DNA of 64,000 bases. It comes from Thermococcus sp. P6 (GTDB taxonomy: Archaea > Methanobacteriota_B > Thermococci > Thermococcales > Thermococcaceae). Where the stretch lies: positions 372,001 through 436,000 of the forward strand of contig NZ_CP015104.1 in NCBI RefSeq assembly GCF_002214525.1, in the 5' to 3' direction. Below the pieces are notes generated by a model. That model saw nothing but the letters and a program-made list of their open reading frames with translations, made no database searches and was not told where the DNA came from. This document shows, in pieces, positions 56,676-64,000 of this stretch; position 1 is the first letter of the stretch, and the number at the start of each line of letters is the position of its first letter. A program made the position numbers and the translations under genes.

Positions 56676-58115
56676 GTGAACCATGAATATGTTAAGAGGG
56701 AAATAAGGGACATCCTCAGATTCTATGGATTTAAGGCTGAGGAGGAAGCCCCCGCAAGAATCCCCGAGGGTGGGATGGGCAGGGTCGATGTGGTTGGATA
56801 CAAAGACGGTATTTCTATTGGTGTTGAGATTGTAGAGAGCGGTGATGTTGCAAGGGATGCAAAAAAGCTTGCGATGAACAAGTACACTTACAAGTACATC
56901 GTAGTCCTTGAGCCTTCAAAGAGGGTGGAGGAGGTAATGGTTGGATATGAGAGGATTAAGGTTTTAACCAGCCCTCTATCCTTTGAGCATGAGCTAAGGA
57001 TGACATTGGCGATCCCACCCACACACCCATATTATTCCTCCACGAAAATTCCAGATGTCAGCGTTCTTTCAAGAACCAGCAAAACCCAAGAATTACTGGA
57101 GGAACTCGAAGAAAGTGGTCTCGAGAATTTCGCTGATGACATCATGAATTCCCTTGTAATGATATACATCCCAGAACTCCTACCCGTTGAGATCCGGGTA
57201 AATTATAACCCTGTTACAGGGCCGATAAGAGGGAGGCCAGAGTATGAACCTGTGAACATTCAGCCACAGATCCTTGCGATCTTAACCAGACTTAACCTCG
57301 TCAGTACTCATAGGAATGGATCAGGGTATCATAGAAAAACAATTGCAAAGCTGACTTCAAGAGGAAAAGAAATTGCACGCGAGATCATCATGCGCCGTAT
57401 CAAAGAGAACAAGTCTCAACTTGAAGACATGATACGCAAGTATGGAAATGAGATCTGGATAGTTTTGCAGGGCTCTGTAGTGGATAGGGTTGACTGGACC
57501 GGGGCAATATATCCAGCGGAAAGCGATGAGAAAAGAAAGGATATACTTGAGGTCGCTAAGTACTGTGGAGACCCTTTTATAGGCGAATCAGAACTAAGCA
57601 AGTATGCTCCAAATTCTGTTGTTGTATTCTGTGAATTTCTTGCAAAGACTTCATTAAGGGACTTTGCACTGAGGTTTTTTGAAAAACTCGAGGGTTTGGG
57701 TTTGGCAGTCAGGGAATACAGTTACGACTCACGTATGAGACCTATAAACCTTAATTACTACGCCCCCAAGGAGGTCTTAGAGTTCTTCCTTGCTCGAACA
57801 AGTCCGCCAGCGAACTTCGATTATTATGTCCAGCGCTTCAGTGCTTATTATGTGCTGATCAATAGTGCTTTACCAACTCCCTCAGTTGCCAGGAAAAGAT
57901 ATGAAGAGCTCATGAAAGCCCTTGAGGTACCTGAGAGGATAGTTGCTGAAGTTCTGAATGACATGAACAGGAGAGGAATAACTTCGAGGCTTATAACAAA
58001 GAAAGACAGGGCTCCTTTTGTAATCCTTGACGAAGAAGGCTTCAGGGAGTACCTGAGGTCCGCTCTGCGTTTAATAGCCTCGATAGGTGATAGACCTCCA
58101 GAGCCTCGGTTTTAA
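56676..58115 (+). CDS. Unknown protein with N-terminal restriction-endonuclease-like domain
   Basis: Protein of 479 residues with visibly lower GC and more A/T-ending codons than its neighbours, suggesting recent transfer. Residues 1-85 resemble a PD-(D/E)xK fold: Gly35-RVDVVGYKDG (Asp38), then GVEIVESGD (Glu51), but the catalytic Lys of ExK is Val53. A wHTH-like stretch (AILTRLNLVSTHRNGSGYHRK, then LTSRGKEIAREI) lies near 205-240. Large middle and C-terminal helical parts are unassigned. Roles in defence or plasmid-like biology are guesses. GTG start; alternatives within a few codons. Confidence 0.75.
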   Translation: MNHEYVKREIRDILRFYGFKAEEEAPARIPEGGMGRVDVVGYKDGISIGVEIVESGDVARDAKKLAMNKYTYKYIVVLEPSKRVEEVMVGYERIKVLTSPLSFEHELRMTLAIPPTHPYYSSTKIPDVSVLSRTSKTQELLEELEESGLENFADDIMNSLVMIYIPELLPVEIRVNYNPVTGPIRGRPEYEPVNIQPQILAILTRLNLVSTHRNGSGYHRKTIAKLTSRGKEIAREIIMRRIKENKSQLEDMIRKYGNEIWIVLQGSVVDRVDWTGAIYPAESDEKRKDILEVAKYCGDPFIGESELSKYAPNSVVVFCEFLAKTSLRDFALRFFEKLEGLGLAVREYSYDSRMRPINLNYYAPKEVLEFFLARTSPPANFDYYVQRFSAYYVLINSALPTPSVARKRYEELMKALEVPERIVAEVLNDMNRRGITSRLITKKDRAPFVILDEEGFREYLRSALRLIASIGDRPPEPRF

Positions 58116-58144
58116 GATGTAAAAAGGTGAGACTCTCTTTATCT

Positions 58145-58900
58145 TTAGAGCCCCGTGGGATCGTCGATGAACATCGTCTCGACTCCAAACCTCTCCGCCA
58201 CGACGTCCATCAGGGCCCTCACTCCAAGGGTCTCGGTAGCGTAATGACCCGCTACGAGAACGCTCTGGGGCAGGTCCACTGCCGTCAGGTAATCCGCGTG
58301 GCCGAACTCTCCCGTGATGAGCAGGTCAATGCCCTTCCTGTGGGCCTCCTCGAGGGCGAAGGCCCCGGCCCCGCTCACGGCACCAACGGTCCTTACATCC
58401 CTTTTCCCGAAGGGGTAGGTTCTAACCCCCGCGTTGAGCTTTTTCGATACTATTCCGGCCACCTCCTCCACAGGCAAAGGCTCCTCAAACTCGCCCCAGA
58501 ACCCGATGCTCAGACCCTTATAATCCCCGAACGCTCCCCGGGGTTCGAGGCCGAGTAGTTTCAAAAGGCCGACGTTGTTCCCGACCTCCGGATGGGCGTC
58601 CAGTGGAAGATGGGCCGCGTAGAGGTTCAGGCCGTTCTCTATGAGGGCCTTAAGGCGTTTGTAGTGTATCCCGGTAACGTAATCCAGACCGCCCCATATC
58701 ATGCCGTGGTGGACCACGAGCATGTCGGCTTTATCCCTTACGGCCTTCTCTATCGTCCTGAGGGTTGTGTCAACGGCGAAGGCGACCTTCTGGATTTCCA
58801 CCTTACCCTCAACCTGCAGGCCGTTGCTCGACTTGTCCGGGAATTCGTTTGTCCTGAGATACCCATCGAGAAACTCCACCAGCTCATCCCTTCCGACCAT
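58145..58900 (-). CDS. Nif3-like dinuclear metal centre protein
   Basis: Nif3/YbgI family, 251 residues, forming hexameric toroids with a two-metal site. DMLVVHHGMIWGG (early His pair), AHLPLDAHPEVGNN and the late GHYATE carry the metal ligands. The biochemical role is unclear. GGTGGTCTGG precedes ATG 58900; the frame extends to 58918. Confidence 0.9.
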   Translation of the reverse strand: MVGRDELVEFLDGYLRTNEFPDKSSNGLQVEGKVEIQKVAFAVDTTLRTIEKAVRDKADMLVVHHGMIWGGLDYVTGIHYKRLKALIENGLNLYAAHLPLDAHPEVGNNVGLLKLLGLEPRGAFGDYKGLSIGFWGEFEEPLPVEEVAGIVSKKLNAGVRTYPFGKRDVRTVGAVSGAGAFALEEAHRKGIDLLITGEFGHADYLTAVDLPQSVLVAGHYATETLGVRALMDVVAERFGVETMFIDDPTGL

Positions 58901-58999
58901 CCAGACCACCGAATCCAATCTCCGGGGGAACTTTTAACCCTATCCCACACCAGCTAACCTTTTAAAAGGCCCCTCCAACCTGCTTCAAGAGGTGCCGGT

Positions 59000-60772
59000 A
59001 TGGGTGAGAACTTTCAGAAGGCCGTCGAGGAGCTGGCGAGACTCGTGATGAGCGGCGAGATAAGGGATAAAGAGGAGCTCAACCGCTGGAAGGTCAGGGT
59101 CTCACGGAAGTACCACCTCTCCAGGATTCCCGGTAACTCCGACGTGTTGAAGGCCATCCCCGAGGAGAGGCGGGAGGAGTTCAGGGACCTGCTGAAGAAG
59201 AAACCTACGAGGACGATAAGCGGTGTGGCCGTTGTTGCGATGATGACGAAACCATTCCCCTGCCCGCACGGTAGGTGTATCTACTGCCCCGGCGGGCCGG
59301 GCGAGGGCTCTCCCCAGAGCTACACAGGGAAGGAACCCTCGGCTCTAAGGGCCATCCAGAGCGCCTACCATCCCTACATCATAATGATGCGCAGGTTGAA
59401 GCAGCTCACGGACATAGGCCACGACGTTGACAAGGTAGAGGTGATAATTCAGGGCGGAACCTTCCCGGCCGTGGATCTGGACTATCAGGAATGGTTCGTC
59501 AAGGAGGCCTTCAAGGCCATGAACGACTTTCCCTACTTCAAGGACGTGGAGAACCTCGAGGAGAAACTCATCAGGCTTATAGTGAAGAAGGACACCTCCG
59601 TTTTTGAGGACAGGAACTTCAAGCGGGCGTGGGAGAGGACCCACAGGAAGAGCTATTATTACCTTGAGGAGGAGCAGAGGAAGAACGAAAAGGCCAAGGT
59701 AAGGATGGTCGGCTTAACCATCGAAACGCGTCCGGACTGGGCCTTCGAGAGGCAGATAGACAGGATGCTCAAACTCGGCACCACGAGGGTCGAACTAGGG
59801 GTGCAGACGGTGTTCAACTTCATCCACGAGAGGACCCGGAGGGGCCACGGGATCGAAGAGGTGATCAAAGCCACCCGGCTACTCCGCGATGCGGGGCTCA
59901 AGATCAACTACCACATAATGCCCGGCCTTCCCGGGAGCAACTTCGAGAGGGACCTCTACACCTTCAGGAAGATCTTCGAGGACCCACGCTTCAGGCCCGA
60001 TATGCTCAAGATATACCCGACGCTGGTCACCACCGACGCACCCCTCTACCGGCTCTGGAAGGAGGGTAAATACCGGCCCTACAGAACGGAGGAAGCCGTT
60101 GAACTCATCGTGGAAGCCTACAGGCTCTTCCCGAAGTGGGTTCGCGTCATGAGGATTCAGAGGGACATCCCCGTTCAGCTGATAGTCGACGGTGTAAAGC
60201 ACTCAAACCTCGGCCAGCTGGTCTTTAACGAGCTGGTAAGGAGGGGCATCAGGCCGAGGGAGATTCGCTTCAGGGAAGTTGGCCACATGATGGAGAAGTT
60301 TGGGGTGGAGCCCGAGGTGGAGCACGTTAAACTTCTGAGGGAAGATTACGATGCGTCCGGCGGGAAGGAGATCTTCCTGAGCTTTGAGGATGTTAAGAAC
60401 GACATTTTGATAGGCTTTTTGAGATTGAGGATACCGAGTGAGAGGGCCCACAGGAAAGAAATTAACTGCTGCTCATCCGCAATAGTCAGGGAGCTTCACG
60501 TCTACGGACCCCTTGTGCCCATAGGCGGGAAGCCCAGATACGAGTGGCAGCACCGCGGCTATGGAAGGGAACTTCTGGCCGAGGCGGAGAGGATAGCGAG
60601 GGAAGAATTTGACGTCAAAAAGATGCTCGTGATCAGCGGCGTTGGCGTTAGGGAGTACTACCGGAAGTTCGGCTACAGGAAGGACGGTCCTTACGTGAGC
60701 AAGAGGCTGGATAAAAAGGGATACGCCAGCTTCTCAAAGGATGAAAGCTTTGATGGCCACCTGAACACCTAA
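59000..60772 (+). CDS. elp3: Elp3 radical SAM/GNAT tRNA uridine-34 modification enzyme
   Basis: Archaeal Elp3 of 590 residues making cm5U-type wobble modifications. The radical SAM cluster is PFPCPHGRCIYCPGG (Cys88, Cys93, Cys96); GTTRVELGVQTVFN and LKIYPTLVTTDAPLY follow. The C-terminal GNAT domain (about 440-575) has QHRGYGRELLAEAERIAREE. AGAGGTG precedes the ATG. It ends overlapping the next gene by 4 bases, tail to tail. Confidence 0.96.
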   Translation: MGENFQKAVEELARLVMSGEIRDKEELNRWKVRVSRKYHLSRIPGNSDVLKAIPEERREEFRDLLKKKPTRTISGVAVVAMMTKPFPCPHGRCIYCPGGPGEGSPQSYTGKEPSALRAIQSAYHPYIIMMRRLKQLTDIGHDVDKVEVIIQGGTFPAVDLDYQEWFVKEAFKAMNDFPYFKDVENLEEKLIRLIVKKDTSVFEDRNFKRAWERTHRKSYYYLEEEQRKNEKAKVRMVGLTIETRPDWAFERQIDRMLKLGTTRVELGVQTVFNFIHERTRRGHGIEEVIKATRLLRDAGLKINYHIMPGLPGSNFERDLYTFRKIFEDPRFRPDMLKIYPTLVTTDAPLYRLWKEGKYRPYRTEEAVELIVEAYRLFPKWVRVMRIQRDIPVQLIVDGVKHSNLGQLVFNELVRRGIRPREIRFREVGHMMEKFGVEPEVEHVKLLREDYDASGGKEIFLSFEDVKNDILIGFLRLRIPSERAHRKEINCCSSAIVRELHVYGPLVPIGGKPRYEWQHRGYGRELLAEAERIAREEFDVKKMLVISGVGVREYYRKFGYRKDGPYVSKRLDKKGYASFSKDESFDGHLNT

Positions 60773-61545
60773 GCCTTGAGCTCCTCTTCCATGCTCCTGA
60801 TCTGAGCCATCTTTACGGCCTCCTCGTGCTCGAGGTCTCCCTTCGGACCCTTTATCCTCTTTGAGAGCCTGAGCAGGCCTTCCTCCGGGCCGTAGCACAC
60901 CAGCACATCCCCCGGCTTTATGAGGGTGTCCCCCCGGGGTGCCCCTATGTAGATCTCTCCCCCATCGCTTTTTCTGTAGATGCCGAGGACGATGACGCCT
61001 TCTTTGTTAAGCTCGAGTTCTCTTAGTGTTTTGTTGGCCATCCAGCTCCCGGGCCCGACCTTTACCTCCGAGATGGAATAACCCTTTGTTAAGCCGAGCA
61101 GCTGGTGGTAGTCGTAAACCCTGAGTTCCGGGAAGGCCCTGTTGAGGAAACGCTTTATCCACCTCCTCATGAGTCTCTCCACTCTCTTAGAGGTGAAGGT
61201 GATGTAGAGGACGATCAGGCTCAGGGCAAGGATTATCAAAGAGTTTATGGTTTCTTCACCGGTTTTTCCAACGAAGGTGAGGAGCAGGGTGGCGATGGCG
61301 GAGGTTATCCCGGCGCTTCCAAGGAATATCAGGGTTCTTATTATCCTCCTCCTCACGGGGTTCGAAACGACGTATTCGCTCTCGTTCGTCGTGAAGCCAG
61401 CCCCCGAGAAGGCCGACTGAGCCTGAAACGAGGCCACATCCTTTGAAAGTCCCGTCATCTCAAGGGCTATCGCACCGATTCTGACTATCAACATTGAGAG
61501 CGTGATGACCAGAATCAGGGAAATGAGAGCCAGCGTGCCTTTCAC
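60769..61545 (-). CDS. Membrane protein with TrkA-C (RCK-C) domain
   Basis: Protein of 258 residues with four hydrophobic segments in the first 120 residues, including a TrkH/KtrB-like SAFSGAGFTTNESE stretch (44-57), then an RCK_C domain (about 150-235, LLGLTKGYSISEVKVGPGSWMANKTLREL, GDTLIKPGDVLVCYG). It may be a potassium-handling or regulatory protein, but it is far shorter than a full Trk channel. Start ATG 61545. Confidence 0.8.
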   Translation of the reverse strand: MKGTLALISLILVITLSMLIVRIGAIALEMTGLSKDVASFQAQSAFSGAGFTTNESEYVVSNPVRRRIIRTLIFLGSAGITSAIATLLLTFVGKTGEETINSLIILALSLIVLYITFTSKRVERLMRRWIKRFLNRAFPELRVYDYHQLLGLTKGYSISEVKVGPGSWMANKTLRELELNKEGVIVLGIYRKSDGGEIYIGAPRGDTLIKPGDVLVCYGPEEGLLRLSKRIKGPKGDLEHEEAVKMAQIRSMEEELKA

Positions 61546-61673
61546 CCCCTATGTAAGATGACCCTTTCCCCTCAGGTCTTTACGGTCGGGTATCTAAAAC
61601 CTTTCGCCCTCCAAACTTTTTCAGCGTGGTAAAACTTTTAAGCATCGCTGAACAACCCGGGTCGGGTGAGAGG

Positions 61674-62243
61674 GTGGTAAAAAAGTTCCGGTTGTCCTAC
61701 GAGACGTCCTTCCGGTTAAAGGTCCTCCTGACGGTGCTGGCCTTTGGAACGGCCATATTCATGATCGTTTACTACCCCCTGCTAACCCATCAGACGAATC
61801 CGTGGGGGGTCGCCGCACCGAAGGGCCGGATAGTTCTGGCCCGGAACCTCACGTTTGGCTCCGTTAACTACACCAACGCCGTTATGGTAACGTCCCAGAA
61901 CAACCTCCTCGTGTTGAAGGGCAACGACGATAGGGGCGATACCCTCATCCTCAGGGTGAACACACCCGGCTGGTGCATTGACGTGTGGGAGTGGGGCGGT
62001 TCGTCAAGAGGGTGGCAGAGGGAGTATGACTGCGCCAGGGAGATCCCCTTGAGCCAGCATCTGTTCAAAAAGCTTCCAGTCCACGAGGCCGGGGAGATAT
62101 TCTACTGGTACCTCGAAAGCGGCTACGTGATGATATTCCACAAAAACTCCCCCGTAAAGAACTACGAAACGGTCAACTTCACGGTTACCTATGGAGAAAG
62201 AACGGACTGGGGAGCCTTTAGGGTCGCCCTCGGGAGGGGATGA
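61674..62243 (+). CDS. Hypothetical single-helix membrane-anchored protein
   Basis: Protein of 189 residues: one N-terminal membrane helix (about 15-36) and an extracytoplasmic beta-rich domain with three N-glycosylation-like NxS/T sites (NLTFG, NYTN, NFTV) and a Cys pair (around 103 and 119, possibly a disulfide). TATA ACTTTTAAG (near 61634) fits the GTG start at 61674, preceded by GGGTGAG. No family recognised. The next gene starts 5 bases after. Confidence 0.68.
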   Translation: MVKKFRLSYETSFRLKVLLTVLAFGTAIFMIVYYPLLTHQTNPWGVAAPKGRIVLARNLTFGSVNYTNAVMVTSQNNLLVLKGNDDRGDTLILRVNTPGWCIDVWEWGGSSRGWQREYDCAREIPLSQHLFKKLPVHEAGEIFYWYLESGYVMIFHKNSPVKNYETVNFTVTYGERTDWGAFRVALGRG

Positions 62244-62247
62244 TAAC

Positions 62248-62778
62248 GTGAGGTTCGAACCGAAGCCCTTCACCGAACCACTCCCTTTCAGATGCATGTT
62301 CTGCCTCGACTGCTGCAGGGGAAGACATGTGTATCTGACGCTGGGAGACGTGGAGAGAATAGCAAAGGCCGGTTACGACCCGGAGGAATTCGTGACGTTC
62401 TCGGTGGAGGGAAATAAAGTCCGCTTCGTGCTGAGCATCAGGGAGTGGGATCTGGGCTGTGTCTTCCACGACCCTGAAACCGGAAAGTGCAGGATACACC
62501 GGGTAAGGCCCCTGATATGCAGGATCTACCCCTTCATGGTCTCGGAGAAGCCCCTGGGAGTGGAGGGTGAGAGGGCTTTTGAGTACAGGGGTAGAAAACT
62601 CTGGCTCTACTACGACGCGAACTGCCCCGGAATAAAAGCCGAAAACCCGGAAAAAATCGTGAGTCCGGAGGAGATAGCCGAACTCGATCTCAGGTTCAGG
62701 GAGGAGTTCGAGAAAACCGACGTTGAGGGCCTTGCAGAGCTTCTTGATGAACTACCATTTCAACCGACGACGGGTTAA
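62248..62778 (+). CDS. YkgJ-family cysteine cluster protein
   Basis: Protein of 176 residues with a CMFCLDCCRG motif (Cys16, Cys19, Cys22, Cys23) and later GCVFHDPETGKCRIHRVRPLICRIYPF, the zinc/iron-binding pattern of the UPF0153 family. Function unknown. The start is GTG 62248, placed by GGGAGGGGATGATAAC; the membrane protein gene ends 4 bases before, so they are probably one operon. Confidence 0.85.
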   Translation: MRFEPKPFTEPLPFRCMFCLDCCRGRHVYLTLGDVERIAKAGYDPEEFVTFSVEGNKVRFVLSIREWDLGCVFHDPETGKCRIHRVRPLICRIYPFMVSEKPLGVEGERAFEYRGRKLWLYYDANCPGIKAENPEKIVSPEEIAELDLRFREEFEKTDVEGLAELLDELPFQPTTG

Positions 62779-62808
62779 GGTTTTAAGGCCTTCACCGGGG
62801 CTTGGACC

Positions 62809-63315
62809 ATGGAAGAAAAGCTCGTCTACCGAAGGGCCTCGGCGTGGGAGTACGACCTGATCCTGCGGGAAGCTGAGAAGTACGGGGAGCTAAAACATGA
62901 TTTTTTCGCGATCGTGGAAGGAACGTTCAGAGACGTTTACGCGGTTAACGAGAGGCTGTGGCGGGAAATAGAGAGGATGAGGGTCAAACCCTACTCCTAC
63001 GGAACCTTCGTGGGCACGATAAAGGTGGATGAAAACCTCGTCGAGAAGTTCTACCCGAACGTGGAGTTCTTCTACTTCGTTGAGGTTGAGAGGAACTACG
63101 CGGTTCTAACTCCGAAGGCGGGCTTTCTCTTCACGACCGGAAAGGACGTGCCAAGGAACGGGGTGAGGAGATACCACTGGGAGGGAACGAAGAAGCTCGT
63201 TGTTTACGATGAGAACGGGGTCCTTCTCGGCATCGGGAGAATAAACCCGCGTAGCAGAAGGAAGTTCATCCTGAACGTTACGGACGTTGGAGAGTTCATA
63301 AGAAGGCACCGGTGA
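62809..63315 (+). CDS. Nip7-like ribosome biogenesis protein with PUA domain
   Basis: Protein of 168 residues matching archaeal Nip7. The N-terminal domain reads [23 protein letters not shown] and the C-terminal PUA domain covers about 95-165 ([49 protein letters not shown]). It probably binds pre-rRNA in 50S assembly. A TAAGGTTTTAAGG TATA lies just upstream. Confidence 0.9.
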   Translation: MEEKLVYRRASAWEYDLILREAEKYGELKHDFFAIVEGTFRDVYAVNERLWREIERMRVKPYSYGTFVGTIKVDENLVEKFYPNVEFFYFVEVERNYAVLTPKAGFLFTTGKDVPRNGVRRYHWEGTKKLVVYDENGVLLGIGRINPRSRRKFILNVTDVGEFIRRHR

Positions 63316-63434
63316 GGGTCCTTAGGCGTAAAGCTTAAATATCCCCAGCATAATAAAAACAAATGTAACTAAAAGATTATTCTACTCAACCGGGCTTAAA
63401 TCATCACGAAAAGTTCGTTATGGAGGTGAAGCGG

Positions 63435-64000
63435 ATGAAGAGGATTAAAACCGGGATTCCGGGTATGGACGAGATTCTTCACGGGGGGATTCCAGAGAGG
63501 AACGTGGTACTTCTCAGCGGTGGACCCGGGACGGGGAAGAGCATCTTCAGCCAGCAGTTTCTATGGAACGGCTTAAAAATGGGCGAACCCGGGGTTTACG
63601 TGGCCTTCGAGGAACATCCGGTTCAGGTGAGGCAGAACATGGCAGGATTCGGATGGGACGTCAGAGAGTACGAGGAGAAAGGGCTATTTGCCATGGTGGA
63701 CGCGTTTACCTCCGGAATAGGGAAGTCAAAGGAGTATGAAAAGTACATTGTCCACGATTTAACGGACGTGAGGGAGTTTATAGACGTTTTGAGACAGGCA
63801 GTAACGGACATCGGAGCAAAGAGGGTCGTGGTCGATTCGGTTACAACCCTCTACATAAACAAACCGGCGATGGCAAGGAGCATAGTTCTCCAGCTCAAGA
63901 GGGTTTTAGCCGGACTGGGGTGCACCAGCATCTTCGTAAGCCAGATCAGCGTCGGCGAGAGAGGTTTCGGCGGACCCGGTGTTGAACACGGCGTCGATGG
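63435..64000 (+). CDS. KaiC/RadA-superfamily ATPase (3'-truncated by window)
   Basis: RecA-fold ATPase cut by the window end; 188 residues visible. Walker [10 protein letters not shown] (28-36), KaiC-like [19 protein letters not shown], Walker [13 protein letters not shown] and TSIFVSQIS follow in order. Such proteins act in signalling or motility control in Thermococcales, but the target is unknown. GGAGGTGAAGCGG precedes ATG 63435; an ATG at 63420 is possible. Upstream TATA-like GCTTAAATA lies at 63331-63340. Confidence 0.85.
   Translation, partial: MKRIKTGIPGMDEILHGGIPERNVVLLSGGPGTGKSIFSQQFLWNGLKMGEPGVYVAFEEHPVQVRQNMAGFGWDVREYEEKGLFAMVDAFTSGIGKSKEYEKYIVHDLTDVREFIDVLRQAVTDIGAKRVVVDSVTTLYINKPAMARSIVLQLKRVLAGLGCTSIFVSQISVGERGFGGPGVEHGVD

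Noticed and set aside
63396-63410. Minus-strand GTGATGA resembling a C box
   Set aside because: No CTGA boxes or terminal stem occur at suitable distance, and the region is a promoter for the KaiC-like gene.

Overview
The window is 64 kb of a euryarchaeal chromosome of the order Thermococcales, most likely a Thermococcus with a GC content in the mid-50s. This rests on gene content: histone, TBP, TFB, aMBF1, Nop5-fibrillarin, Gar1, KEOPS, ADP-forming acyl-CoA synthetase, indolepyruvate:ferredoxin oxidoreductase, the di-myo-inositol-phosphate pathway, type III RubisCO-pathway R15P isomerase and PfpI. Genes are dense and short-spaced. TATA boxes preceded by purine-rich BREs lie about 25 nt before inferred transcript starts. 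No rRNA, CRISPR array, insertion sequence or prophage was seen.

Layout. 1-4.3 kb: ribosomal stalk genes (L10, L12), tRNA-Arg, a Dcd/dUTPase-family enzyme, histone, phosphodiesterase, TFB and Gar1. 4.3-9.1 kb: a compatible-solute block (myo-inositol kinase-like PfkB protein, Nudix enzyme, PP-loop enzyme, fused IPCT/DIPP synthase, inositol-1-phosphate synthase). 9.1-13.4 kb: a wHTH/DUF4443 regulator, pyrF, a PUA protein, FAD synthase, then ftsZ with an upstream ribbon-helix-helix gene, and Cgi121. 13.5-20.5 kb: aminotransferase, MFS transporter, tRNA-Val, dphB, a regulator, CoA-pathway phosphopantothenate synthetase, a divergent NfnS/SudB-like protein, a candidate C/D-box sRNA and gcvH. 20.5-31.4 kb: antiporter, agmatine/polyamine genes (pdaD, aminopropyltransferase), a membrane-anchored wHTH regulator, acdA-iorA-iorB and tbp. 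31.5-40.7 kb: aMBF1, a mevalonate-entry operon (HMG-CoA synthase, thiolase, DUF35), the fibrillarin-Nop5 pair, a dPGM-like protein and R15P isomerase. 40.8-49.4 kb: aminotransferase, a probable catalytically dead class I amidotransferase, radical SAM enzyme, OsmC, a SnatA-like transporter, a single-domain (Family 4) encapsulin-like protein, a CitG-like protein, PfpI, an Lrp regulator and a DRG-type GTPase. 49.5-54.1 kb: a Na+/solute symporter with a tiny membrane partner and the two-subunit proline dehydrogenase. 54.2-64 kb: flavin disulfide reductase, UMP kinase, an AT-rich island with an unknown 479-residue protein, Nif3, Elp3, an RCK-domain membrane protein, YkgJ-type protein, Nip7 and a KaiC-like ATPase cut by the window end.

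How the genes connect. Several clusters form pathways: DIP synthesis, aromatic 2-oxo acid oxidation with ATP gain, arginine to aminopropylagmatine, acetyl-CoA to HMG-CoA, and proline uptake plus oxidation. The most noteworthy items are the encapsulin-like gene, the amidotransferase that has lost both catalytic Cys and His, the orphan NfnS-like subunit with changed cofactor motifs, the RHH-ftsZ pair with an inverted-repeat operator, the candidate C/D sRNA, and the AT-rich island next to a broken gene remnant. All assignments are from reading the sequence; no database search was run.
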